64,000 nucleotides of DNA from Chamaecyparis obtusa (taxonomy: Eukaryota > Streptophyta > Pinopsida > Cupressales > Cupressaceae): NCBI GenBank assembly GCA_027943335.1, contig BSBK01001537.1, positions 1,134,501-1,198,500 on the forward strand, given 5' to 3'. Position 1 is the stretch's first letter; every line of letters begins with the position of its first letter. This document shows, piece after piece, positions 1 to 10,130 of this stretch. The notes under the pieces are model-generated. The model saw only the letters and a list, made by a program, of their open reading frames with translations. It was not told the origin of the DNA and did not search any database. The translations under genes were made by a program, and so were the position numbers.

Positions 1-1711
1 TTGAAGAGGTCTTTGGATTGAAACATGATATTGTCTCTTTTAGCTCCTGTGATGTCATGTTGGTTCTCTCTGTGATATACTTCACAAAATCTTCAAAATT
101 TGAAGTGTTCTTTATTAACTTTTCAGCGTCTTGAACCTGTTTCTTTAGTTCCCGGTGCTGGTAGCCACAATTGCTTTGATTGCTTAAATCTAGTCATGTA
201 GGATATTGATTCTCTCGTTTCATAATGATCTATAGCTACAGCTTTTGGATCAGTTATGTCTTCTCTAATTGTTTGTGCCAGAATTTCTAGTTGATCAATG
301 ATAGGTTCTTCTTTATCAATATCTGCATATGGAGAAAAATTATACTGAATATTCTTTACATTATTGAGAACCATATCTTGTTTCCTCTTTGTGAGCAGCT
401 TGAGTTGTCTTGTTGACATTTTTCTGATGTCAATCAATGTGTCCCCTCTTGGTGGAGTTTCTACTTTCCCTTTCTTGGAATCAGGGTCTGCCGCAAATGA
501 TAGTTTCCTTTTCAATGAAGATGAGCTTGGTATATTTGCTGGTTGTTTCTGTTTAGTGCCCTTTTCTAACTCTTCTTCTGGTTGCTTCTCTTCTTTCACC
601 TTTTCTTCTTGTTGTTTCTCTTCTTCTTCCTCTACCTTGCCTGCCTGTTGCTCTTCTTCTTCTTTGTTGACCTCATTGACATGTGTCTTTACTTCTTTCT
701 CTTCGGCAACCTATTGGGCAACTTTGGTCATCTTTGCTTTATCAGTATCTTTTCCCTTAGCCATCCTTGCTTATGATTCCCCTCTTTCTTGTGATTCTGG
801 TCTGATTGGTGTAGCCTGTACACCGATTGGGGTCTTCTCACCGGTTTTGTCCTGCTCACTATTCACTGGTTGTGTCCTATTCACCGGTTGCGACTTGTTC
901 ACCAGTTGTGTCTTGATCGTCTTTATCCGTAGATACCTCAGTGTCCATTGACAGTTCAGAGGACTATGTCCTTTGCCTGTTGAACTTGAGATGTATCCTG
1001 AGGACCTATTGAATGAGGTGTCTCAGCAGATACCTGTTCCAATGCCAATTTCTCTTGCCTCTTTGTTGGAGTGCTGAAATCATGATTTTTCCATAATTTC
1101 ACTTTTTCTTCATACACTTCTTGTTCTTAGCCATTTATGATTTTGGCTACTCTATTTCTAGAATCCAGGTTCAATACTTTTGCTTCAATGAGAATCTTGA
1201 TTGCTTCTTCATCTAGACCTAGTTCTACCTGTTCTAAAATTTCCCTTATGATGTTTGCATCTTTTGCTATTCCTCTCCATTTTGTTAGTAGCCTTTTATT
1301 CATTTCACCTGGGAAAATAGATCTGTAATCCTTGGGTCCGCGGTTGAAATCAAGAAAACTCTCTAACAAGGCTAGTTCTATTTTGGCTTTATCATCAGTG
1401 CCTAAGGCATTGAACCATTTCGCGGCATTGCTAACCTTACCAAAATCTAATATTTCATCAACTATGTCAACAACAGTAAGCGCTTTAGCCTTACCTTTTT
1501 CTGGAAATGCTAGAATAGTTAGTGGAGTTAGAACACCACCGGTGTCTTCAGTGATGTCTATAATAAGCGGTTTTGTTGCTGGCTTTTGGTGGATTGGTGT
1601 ATCAATGCCCAGAATGCCTTTGCCTCTCCTAGTGTGCTTTTTTGGTTTTAGCGAGGGCTTATGACATTCAGCTTCAGCCTTGTGTTGCTTCTCTAGAATG
1701 GTGTCCAGATT
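1..1711 (-). pseudogene. E1 ORF2, C-terminal half (broken)
   Basis: Two stretches align with E8 ORF2. At 123-520 lies the block containing KRKLSFAA and MSTRQLK..TKRKQDM, followed by the DIDKEEPIIDQLE helix. At 1127-1369 lies the block around DYRSIFP and RVAKIING. Between them (520-1100) is a Glu/Lys/Gln-rich low-complexity linker, as in E8. Several stops and frame changes separate the blocks, so this is a pseudogene. The function of ORF2 is unknown; I recognise no catalytic motif. Positions 1-120 continue the same helical C-terminal region and run off the window. The right edge is the AGATT site where E2 inserted. Confidence 0.75.
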
Positions 1712-3439
1712 TGTGAAGAGCCTAGCTGGCTCTCTATTACAAATTGGCTCTTTTTAAAATTTAATTGCAATTATTTTGTATTTTAAAACATATAAAACAT
1801 TAATAAATTTTCTCCCACATTAAATAGAACCAAATTGCAATTTCCTATATACTCTGTATGCTTGCTAAATCAATCAAATGATAATTACCAACATTTATTA
1901 GACAATACAAGAAGTATTTAATTCAGATTTGCACCTTTCACAAATTGCAGCATGACTGAAATTGTATCGCAGCCTCTTGGAATGACACAAAGAAGGCTGA
2001 AAGTTAACGTTAGCAACAAGGATAGCATCCAATCCTTAGAAGATTTGAAATGTCACATATATCTGATGGTGAATGGCAATAACAGCCCTCCTGGTACCTC
2101 ACGCAGCTGTGATAAATATCACTGCAGTCTGAAACTTAATGCAGCACCCTCAACAATTAACGTAAGCCTCTATATGAGACTTGCAGCCAACACAACTCTC
2201 TGCCCTGCCGTGAGTATTATGCACAGTACAGAATTAAATGAAGTCTGTACGGCCTGTTTCAAAGATCATCAATAACAATGTTCCTGCATCAATTCGTCGG
2301 CATGTGCATCCAGCTCAAAGTGCCACCAATAAATGAAGAAGGCTACGTTTCTTCATGAAGTTCTTCTCAAACCCTTGTTTCTCCCATTTTCAGTTTTTCT
2401 CCAAACACAAGAATAATAATCAAATGGCCATTGAATATCTGAAAATAAAATAACTTGGTTCCAGCACAATTCTGCCAATCTGAAATAACTCAGAGGTTTT
2501 CTCCACAAGTGAAGACCAAACCCTAGCTTTTTCTTCCAATTTCGAAATCCTCTTGTAAGCTCAAATTGAACTTCTAAATGAAACCCACACTGTAGCAAAT
2601 CTCAATGTTTATTTCAACACCTCAAATGCTTGTAAAAACTTTGAAGAATTCACAATTCTCCAAGTTTGAAATTTTGAAACCCTTGTTCCAAATTTCTCTT
2701 CACACAAATCAATAATATCAAAATGCACAATAGAATGAATGAAATGAAATCTGAATCGCCTTTTATAATATTCAATTTTCATTTGTCTTCATCTCCTTTA
2801 ATTTACTTTAATTTCATTTCTCATAAAGCAACTTTATGTTTTAATTTAAAGATGACATATAATAAAGTCACTTTATAAATTCAAACTCCCCCATTGCTCC
2901 AAAAATGACCTTTTCATTAATATAATGATGTTCTGACACATAGGGTACCTCTTTTATGTGCTCAAGATTTAAAACTTCTCAACCCAATTCCAATGAGCTA
3001 TAACACCAAGGTGTCCAATATGCAATCCCAATAAAAATAGCAACCTTAGCCAATTTAATTAAATAATAATCATAATTCACCCATCTTGCGAAAATGACTG
3101 AAGAAGCATCAGAATCAAAATCTAACAGCACAGGCGTGATCCTAATGAAGAAAGATGATGAATGAACCTGATGAGGTGACTTATCAAAAATAGACGCTCC
3201 CTCCAAGATTCTTGGAGCCCAAACTAGAAGCCAAAAATATAAACGGAGAGCATCATTCAACTCCTGTAACTCACCTGAGCTCATCAGAACCATCCCTTGA
3301 CTTACTATAAATAGTAAGTCCCACCAAACGGAGCCATAACCCTCAACAAGGTCCTTGAATCACCAGTATTAGCCTACAAGGACCCGGTAATAGGCTAAAT
3401 CCAATAAATGTGATGCTCACTCAGAATGGGGACATTACA
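1712..3439 (-). repeat. E2 3' LTR
   Basis: 1,728 bp, near-identical over its whole length to 5198-6911. Read on the minus strand it starts TGTAATGTCCCC and ends CTCTTCACA. It contains the palindrome-centred TATA box (3300-3319). Near the minus-strand 3' terminus AGAGCC..GGCTCT can fold into a short hairpin. The weak 107-codon frame at 1952-2275 is repeated in the other LTR simply because LTRs are copies. Confidence 0.9.
3300..3319 (-). promoter_or_regulatory. palindrome-centred TATA box, E2 3' LTR
   Basis: Plus-strand text ACTTACTATAAATAGTAAGT: 9-bp inverted arms around a TATA core. The same 20-mer, or a one-base variant, recurs in nine other LTRs of this window. Confidence 0.6.
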
Positions 3440-3452
3440 GTCCTCCCTCCCT
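3440..3452 (-). other. E2 polypurine tract
   Basis: The minus strand reads GGGAGGGAGGAC directly before the LTR start. The adjoining text also matches the 3' coding end of E6, the CTTGTCCTCAAG stretch that encodes LEDKQ in gypsy pol. It marks the E2 interior as gypsy-derived. Confidence 0.8.
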
Positions 3453-3571
3453 AAAATTGCTTGTCCTCAAGCAATCTCAGAAAACAAAACACAGAAGTCC
3501 ACCTGGATCCCAAGGATGGTCATGGGTAATGTCCCTATCATCACCATACTCCTGTGAAGAAATAATCAGCA

Positions 3572-5059
3572 TCAATAGTGCATCTGAAAAATTGCACTCA
3601 ACAACCAAACTGAAGATGCTGCAACAGGAACATCACGTGGGAGAAACTCAACCGAGAGTAACTCACACGGGAGTAACTCAACCAACAGACTGGACTTGCC
3701 CCTAGTCTTTGTGCTAACCAAACCATCATACCAGTCATCAAATGTATGCACTGAAGAACTTTGCAACTGGGAGATGTCCTGAACATGAGGATCGAAAGTG
3801 AAACTGTAAGCACTCCTCACTGTGTACATCCCTGTAAACTGCTCAGCTAGGCCTGACTAGCCTCCTATAAAATCCTCCTGATACCCGGGTGTACTAATAG
3901 GATTCCAAACATCATCATCATCGTACAACACCAGTAAGGGATCATCACTGAGCTCAAACAACGGATTGTCACAAGACATAGTGACATCCATACCAAATAA
4001 AGGATTGTTTACAACGTGAACCTCACCATTGTGCTGATTTGTACTATAACATGACATTGTCTCTACATCACTCACCTCATAATCAACATGTGTGCTATCA
4101 TCAATGCACACATCAACAACCGAGGTACTGTTGCTAAGCACCTCAACAAATGACTCATCTGAATTAGTAAAAGTTGTTACTACATCTGTCTCCTCGCAAG
4201 CATGCACTACCAAAGCAACTGTAAGTCCCTGCAAGTCATGATCCTGGGAGCTACCATCAACCAACGAGTCCTCTGAACCATTTTCTAAAGTCTGATAGGA
4301 CAAATCAAACTCACTATAGCATGAGTCGTCCTCATAGATAACACCAATATTGTCCACATCACTATTGCCAATCTCATTAACCTGTAAAACCTCTGATATC
4401 TCATGATGCTGCCAATGTGACTGACTGCTGTCATAGAAATCAGAATTAGAAGAACTCGCATTTTCCATGCAATCCTGAAAACTAACACTCTCATCATGCG
4501 AGTCAAAACCCATAGTGATACCCACAACAACCTCTACCCTTGCCCTGTCATCAACAACATTAATAGGCTTAAACATAGGACTTCTGTCATAAAAATCAGA
4601 ACCTGTATCATTAGTAATTTCATTGCTGCCAGTTGATGTAGGGATGCAATCAATGGTGGCTATCATGTCATCAGCATTCCCATGATCATGAGTTCCTGTC
4701 ACATGGAAATGATGAGACTCAATGCAGCTGTCCTCAAGCATGTCTGTCATAACCACATGCTTTTGGGAAGAGCCTCCATCATCACGCATATAGGGACTAG
4801 TAACTGCTTCAGTGAGCAAAGGCTCCACTACCTGATGGTTGCTGCCTGCGGAAGCTACACCTGTACAATCCTCTCGGTTCTCTTCCTGTTTTCTCTGTGA
4901 GGAAGACCTTTTAAAAATGGAAACCATATACCTTGTCACATTGTCTATGGTTGACGGATTTGAAAGCAAAGCACTCATCTTTTCCTGATTTTGTCTAAGC
5001 TTTTCCATACTTTCCATCATGGCATTTGTTTGCTTCCTAAGATTAACCATGCTATTCAA
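3572..5059 (-). CDS. E2 cargo ORF: acidic protein of unknown function (400 aa, plus in-frame extension after a TAG)
   Basis: A 400-codon minus-strand frame runs from ATG at 5059 to TAG at 3857. The same frame continues without further stops for 94 codons to 3572, so the ancestral protein may have been about 495 residues. The first 35 residues (MNSMVNLRKQTNAMMESMEK...) look helical or coiled-coil. The rest is strongly acidic, rich in Asp, Ser, Val, with repeated DDS, SDFYD and NPLFE/NPLFG motifs and no hydrophobic signal or membrane segment. No Cys-His knuckle, protease, RT or integrase motif is visible. It sits where gag-pol would be, between a gag N-terminal remnant and the PPT. It may be a captured host sequence or a rapidly evolved gag derivative. 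I do not recognise it. Confidence 0.5.
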
Positions 5060-5184
5060 CTGCTTTCCCTATTTACTACCCTCTGGTGGGGGTGAGGCTC
5101 TACCCCTGCGGACATAATGCATACCAAGCACAAACCTGTCTACCATAGCTAAGTCATCACAACCTCCAGGCCGGCAAGATCAAA
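5060..5184 (-). pseudogene. E2 gag N-terminal remnant
   Basis: Read on the minus strand this encodes HYVRRGRASPPPEG, matching the E13 gag start HYIRRGRALPPLEG and the E6 gag start HYTRRGRASQPPKG, then hits a stop just before the cargo ORF. It ties E2 to the same gypsy lineage. About 40 codons remain. Confidence 0.7.
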
Positions 5185-5196
5185 GCTCTGATACCA
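5185..5196 (-). other. E2 primer-binding site
   Basis: The minus strand reads TGGTATCAGAGC one base after the 5' LTR end. This is the standard plant PBS complementary to the 3' end of initiator-Met tRNA. Confidence 0.9.
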
Positions 5197-5197
5197 C

Positions 5198-6911
5198 TGT
5201 GAAGAGCCTAGCTGCCTCTCTATTACAAATTGGCTCTTTCTCAAATTTAATTGCAATTATTTTGTATTTTAAAACATATAAAACTTTTATAAATTTTCTC
5301 CCAAATTAAATAGAACCAAATTGCAATTTCCTCTATACTCTGTATGCTTGCTAAATCAATCAAATGATAATTACCAACATTTATTAGACAATACAAGAAG
5401 TATTTAATTCAGATTTGCACCTTTCACAAATTGCAGCATGACTGAAATTGTATCGCAGCCTCTTGGAATGACACAAAGAAGGCTGAAAGTTAACGTTAGC
5501 AGCAAGGATAGCATCCAACCCTTAGAAGATTTGAAACGTCACATATATCTGATGGTGAATGGCAATAACAGCCCTCCTGGTACCTCACGCAGCTCTGATA
5601 AATATCACTGCAGTCTGAAATTTAACGCAGCACCCTCAACAATTAACGTAATCCTCTGTATGAGACTTGCATCCAACACAACTCTCTGCCCTGTCGTGAG
5701 TATTGTGCACAGTACAGAATTAAATGAAGTTTGTACAACTTGTTTCAAAGATCATCAATAACAATGTTCCTGCATCAATTCGTCGGCATGTGCATCCAGC
5801 TCAAAGTGCCACCAATAAATGAAGAAGGCTACGTTTCTTCATGAAGTTCTTTTCAAATCCTTGTTTCTCCCATTTTCAGTTTTTCTCCAAACACAAGAAT
5901 AATAATCAAATGGCCATTTAATAACTGAAAATAAAATAACTTGGTTCCAACACAATTCTGCCAATTTGAAATAACTCAAAGGTTTTCTCCACAAGTGAAG
6001 ACCAAACCCTAGCTCTTTCTTCCAATTTTGAAATCCTCCTGTAAGCTCAAATTGATCTTTTGAATGAAGCCCACACTGTAGCAAATCTCAATGTCAAATG
6101 CTTGTAAAAACTTTGAAGAATTCACAATTCTCCAAGTTTGAAATTCTGAAACCCTTGTTCCAAATTTCTCTTCACACAAATCAATAATATCAAAATGCAC
6201 AATAGAATGAATGAAATGAAATCTGAATCGCCTTTTATAAGATTCAATTTTCATTTGTCTTCATCTCCTTTAATTTACTTAAATTTCATTTCTCATAAAG
6301 CAACTTTATGTTATAATTTAAAGATGGCATATAATAAAGTCACTTTATAAATTCAAACTCCCCCATTGCTCCAAAAATGACCTTTTCATTAATATAATGA
6401 TATTCTGACACATAGGGTCCCTGTTTTATGTGCTCAAGATTTAAAACTTCTCAACCCAGTTCCAACGAGCTATAACACTAAGGTGTTCAATATGCAATCC
6501 CAATAAAAATAGCAACCTTAGCCAATTTAATTAAATAATAATCATAATTCACCCATCTTGCGAAAATGACTGAAGAAGAATCAGAATCAAAATCTGACAG
6601 CACAGGCGTGATCCTGATGAAGAAAGATGATGAATGAACCTAATGAGGTGACTTACTAAAAATAGACGCTCCCTCCAAGATTCTTGGAGCCCAAACTAGA
6701 AGCCAAAAATATAAACGGAGAGCATCATTCAACTCCTGTAACTCACCTGAGCTCATCAGAACCATCCCTTGACTTACTATAAATAGTAAGTCCCACCAAA
6801 CGGAGCCATAACCCTCAACAAGGTCCTCGAATCACTAGTATTAGCCTACAAGGACCTGGTAATAGGCTAAATCCAATAACTCTGATGCTCGCTTAGAATG
6901 GGGACATTATA
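5198..6911 (-). repeat. E2 5' LTR
   Basis: 1,714 bp, partner of 1712-3439. It differs by scattered substitutions and small gaps, for example about a dozen bases missing near 6090. The outer end reads ...GGGGACATTATA on plus, one base off the usual ACATTACA, and is followed directly by TSD AGATT at 6912. Confidence 0.9.
6772..6791 (-). promoter_or_regulatory. palindrome-centred TATA box, E2 5' LTR
   Basis: Exact ACTTACTATAAATAGTAAGT. As the 5' LTR copy it would have driven E2 transcription leftwards. Confidence 0.6.
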
Positions 6912-8707
6912 AGATTGCAACTCCTTCGTCATGAACCACGTCAACTTCTTCAATTAATACTTGACCAATCCTTTTTCTGATCTTAAAAATTTATTTATTG
7001 GCCTCTGCTTGATTGGTTGCCTCTTGTAGGCTCAAGTGGCTTTGCACTTCCAGCAATGCCTTGATTCTGAGCTCTTTCTCTTTTTTTATTGAGGATTTCC
7101 ACCTTCTTTCAATAAGTTCTTGTAATTCTGCAGGAGCTAAGCCATGAATCTCAGTAGGCATTCTCTTGAACTTGTGTATGTTGTATACTACAACATCTTC
7201 GATTTTCCTTCTGTCTTCATCATTTGACAGATTGTATCTTCTCTCAACCGTTCCGAATCCACCTGTTGTCTTTATGCCTTCAACCATTTCATCAATGGTT
7301 GGTTTTCTTGCTTTTGGTTCATCCTTTACCGGTTTCCCAGTCTTCTATCTTCTTATGTAAGTGACAGTTTTCTCTGTCTCAATTTCTTTTGAGTCTGCTT
7401 TTGGTGATTGCTCGGTTGTTACCGATTGCGCCTTCTTCTTTTAAACTTTGGGTTCTGGCACGGTTAGCTTTTTTTTCTTCGGTGTAGGAGACCGTTTGGC
7501 AGTTACCTTCTTTGCTATCTTTGAAGGTTCACTCTTCTTTAAATTTGCACTTATCTCATCATAAGTGTCGAACCAGTTGGCTGAAAGATATAGGTTACTC
7601 TCCTGAAGTGCCTCAGCATATGCTTTGGCAGTCTTTGATGAAATCCCATAGCCTAGTTCTGGTGTGAATTCAGTTCTTGGCTCAACAACCTGAATAATAC
7701 AGTGATCAGTGCTTACAAGGAAGCAAACATCATGCCTGTATTTGTTTACAATAGAAGATGGGATCCTTTCCCTTTCATGCATTCTGGTTTGAAAATCTTG
7801 GAAATAATCAAACATAACCTTACTGAAGCGATTTCCCAGAGTATTAATCATTTCTCCTACTTGGACCATAACCGGTCTATTTGTTACCCATGTAACATTT
7901 CCCACCCTTGGAAAGAATTTTTGATAATAAAAGAAAAGACATACCATCAACGCTCCATACCTCAGGAATTTCTTCTTAACCACTATGAGCTTCTTTAGGT
8001 TTTCAAATATTTGATTTCTCAACATAGCGCATATGTCGTATTGAGCATTGTCGTGCATGATTCTGTGAGCTGCATGAATAGCTCCACTAGGAATGTTGTT
8101 GAGGCTTCTTAATTGATAAACTTTGTAACCGATCACCACAGCGGCGAACCGGACACCTTCATCTTCAATGTCTGTAACAGTCATCATACGACTATCATAC
8201 CTTGACTTAGTGAATCCGGTGACTTCACTGTTGGCAATCATTCTTAGGTTAAGGGCTTCCCCTGTGGCATTGAACTCTATTACTCTCCTCAGGTCTTTCT
8301 TTGTAATTGGAGTAACAACACCTTTTACCAACCACATTCCTGGATTGTGTACTTGACTAAGTACTAATTGAATCCAGTCAAGGTGAAACACGGTATGGTA
8401 TTTGACCCTGTTGGTCAATCCAGCCGATTCCAGTCGAGCGTAATTCGCCTTAAGCTTTTCATCCTTGTAGAGCCCTAGAAATTCGCTCTAAATGAAAGTT
8501 TTTCCCAATTCCTCTTGTTTGCAGTGAATGAAGGCATACGTCTTCAGTCAACAGCACGCCGTTTGGAATTGATGATAGGGCTCCAGCCATATCATTAGAC
8601 CTGTTCTGAACTGGCATTATATCATATTCAGGTCGTTCTTGTTGATTGATATCGAAAAGGGTTGTAACAGATGCTAATGATGTCATTTCGTTGGAATGAG
8701 AATACAC
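6912..8707 (-). pseudogene. E1 ORF2, N-terminal and middle part (broken)
   Basis: This aligns with E8 ORF2 from its start. A short N-terminal piece (8459-8707, most likely start ATG at 8684-8686) contains DMAGALSSIPNGVLLTEDV, matching E8. After a frameshift near 8440 a 325-codon open stretch (7441-8418) carries the most conserved block (TDIEDEGVRFAAVVIGYKV, YDICAMLRNQIFENLKK, HERERIPSSIV, ELGYGISSKTAKAYAEAL) and ends in a Lys/Pro-rich linker. After another break, 6991-7287 holds the second block (ERRYNLSNDEDRRKIE, ALLEVQSHLSLQEA). Conservation between E1 and E8 is strong in blocks and lost in linkers, as expected of a once-constrained protein. Function unknown. Confidence 0.75.
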
Positions 8708-8828
8708 ACAACTCTATGTTAAATTCGCGGAATTTGAAAAGCAAGGATCGCGAACACAAATAGAAAGATTACTCAAGCTTAAAGAAAATTAGCACAAAAA
8801 GTAAAGTGAAATGAGTAATACGCTTTCC

Positions 8829-8837
8829 CTTTTATAT
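8829..8837 (-). promoter_or_regulatory. E1 internal TATA box upstream of ORF2
   Basis: The minus strand reads ATATAAAAG about 145 bp before the ORF2 start. The surrounding text (TTAGCAAACGGTAAC region, and GGGAAA...ATTACTC after the box) matches the E8 copy at 33540-33620, where TATAAAAG sits about 120 bp before ORF2. This suggests an internal promoter for the second gene. Confidence 0.5.
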
Positions 8838-9167
8838 CCTCGGGTCGCAATGGTAATTAGCAAACGGTAACTTTTGTTAACGGTTACCGTATTTATGAGC
8901 CTTACCAGTTTTTACCTAACTTCACCTTTATCGACCAGTTCATCAATGTTTTACTGCAACATCCTCGGTTGAAACATCAACTGTGTAACATCAGCCCGTC
9001 ACTGAGAAGGTAATTAACCAGACCACACAACTTACCCTTTTGATCGGTTCTTTGGTCTTAGACCGATGAGTGCTTCTCAGTATCAACTTCCACTTAGTGA
9101 GAGTAAATCTCACTAGTTACTTCGGGGATAGTAGCATTTCTACTTGTCCCCCTTAAGCCCTAATGGC

Positions 9168-9590
9168 TTAATTTGATGAAGAGATATCATCATTGGTAGA
9201 TGATGACTTTGTCTCTGATTTCTCTCCTTCAGAGCTCTTTGTCCCCTTTTTGGACCATATCTTCTTCACTTCTTCCTTGGTCTCTTCAGTTATGTTTCCC
9301 TTATGATTGGGAGTCACGTTCCTCTTGACTGGTTTAACTTGGACTTTTCCTTTGTTCGTTGGCCAGTTCCTATAATCTTTGGCCAGATGCCCAATCTTGT
9401 TACAATTGTAACAAGTCATCCCAATTCCTCTCCATAGATTCACTCTTTTTTCTTTGTCCATGGGTGACTAGCATTTAATAGCTCTATGCCCTGATGGTCC
9501 ACCCGTAGCACACATAGTTGTGCCCCGGTTTGTATTCCTATTATGGAATACTGGTCTCGGTGGAGATTTGGAAGAGTTACAGTAACCTGA
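9168..9590 (-). pseudogene. E1 gag remnant with CCHC zinc knuckle
   Basis: A 97-codon frame (9168-9461) contains CYNCNKIGHLAKDY, a CX2CX4HX4C knuckle whose last Cys is now Tyr, followed by a Lys/Glu-rich tail ending SSTNDDISSSN. E8 has CYHCNKVGHKAKEC and an end in DGDISSAN at the matching place. Frame-broken homology (GHRAIKC) continues to about 9590 and then stops abruptly at E3. The knuckle indicates a nucleic-acid-binding capsid protein. Confidence 0.7.
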
Positions 9591-9599
9591 GGAAAGGAT

Positions 9600-10130
9600 A
9601 CTAGTGGTGCCCGGTGGTGACTCTAAGTGAGTGAAATAGTGATCTTATCAAGCTCTACAAAGCCATTTCAAAAGATCAACCTTTCTATCGCTCTCCAACA
9701 ATTGCAATAGCCAAATCTCAGTTTCTGGGTGGACATTAACGGTCCCTTGTACTAAATCCTTTAACCGGGTTTCATCTAATTGATTTTTTAAAGTCCTTTG
9801 ACAAGGCAGGCTTTAACATGCTTTATTCAAAATCCTTTAACCGGGTCGAACCTAACAATGCGTTTGTAATCCTTTAACAGGGAAGGCTCTTCACAGGGTG
9901 CACTTCAGAAGAGTGCAAAATTTGTGAGTTCCAACTCACACCGTGGTTTTCTCCCAACTTGGGTTTCCACGTGATATATCTAGTGTTCTATGCTGCTATG
10001 ATTTTGTGTTGTTTATTTCCTTTATAAGATATGTTTTCCATGCAGTAATAGTTAGTTGATCTAAGAGTGACTTCGAGTTCTATTGGGTGTTGATTCACCC
10101 CTCCCCTCTCAGCACCGGTTGGGACCATCA
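9600..10130 (+). repeat. E3: 3' part of a copia-type LTR
   Basis: This aligns with the last 530 bp of the E10 LTR (40741-41276): GATCTTATCA, CAAAGCCA, AGGTCAACCTTTCTA-like text, repeated CCTTTAACCGGGT, CACACCGTGGTTTT, TTCCACGTGATA, and the terminal TTGATTCACCCCTCCCCTCT...CAGCACCGGTTGGGAC, ending CCATCA. The 5' part of the LTR is missing, and the left edge is the E1 gag break. It is either a truncated solo LTR or a product of recombination with E1. Confidence 0.75.

Larger units (their letters stand above)
1712..6911 (-). mobile_element. E2: non-autonomous LTR retrotransposon with cargo ORF
   Basis: A complete LTR element with two direct LTRs (1712-3439 and 5198-6911), each beginning TGTAATGTCCCC and ending GGCTCTTCACA when read on the minus strand (the right-hand copy has TGTAATG changed to TATAATG). 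The TSD is AGATT on both sides. A PBS matching the plant initiator-Met tRNA 3' end is at 5185-5196 and a polypurine tract at 3440-3452. The interior is only about 1.76 kb. It has a remnant of gypsy gag N-terminus next to the PBS and a pol 3'-end-like stretch next to the PPT, but no protease, RT or integrase; an acidic 400-codon ORF fills the space. It presumably moved using proteins of an E6/E13-like gypsy element. Confidence 0.9.
1..9590 (-). mobile_element. E1: decayed LTR-type element of the gag+ORF2 family (same family as E8)
   Basis: Minus-strand protein fragments here match, in order, the gag end and ORF2 of E8 (30868-38548): zinc knuckle at 9360-9430, ORF2 start near 8686, ORF2 middle at 6990-8418, ORF2 C-terminal blocks at 120-1370. 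E2 splits it with TSD AGATT (1707-1711 and 6912-6916). The 3' end runs off the window to the left. The 5' end stops near 9590, where gag is cut and abuts copia LTR fragment E3, so the 5' LTR, PBS and coiled-coil half of gag are missing. No pol gene is seen. It is older than E8: it has more frameshifts and is the host of an insertion. Confidence 0.8.

Noticed and set aside
364..951. 195-codon plus-strand frame rich in Ser/Phe/Cys
   Set aside because: It is the antisense of the Glu/Lys/Gln-rich linker of E1 ORF2.
1952..2275. 107-codon frame, present again at 5438-5761
   Set aside because: It is the same location in both E2 LTRs, in the antisense of the element; it carries no recognised motif.
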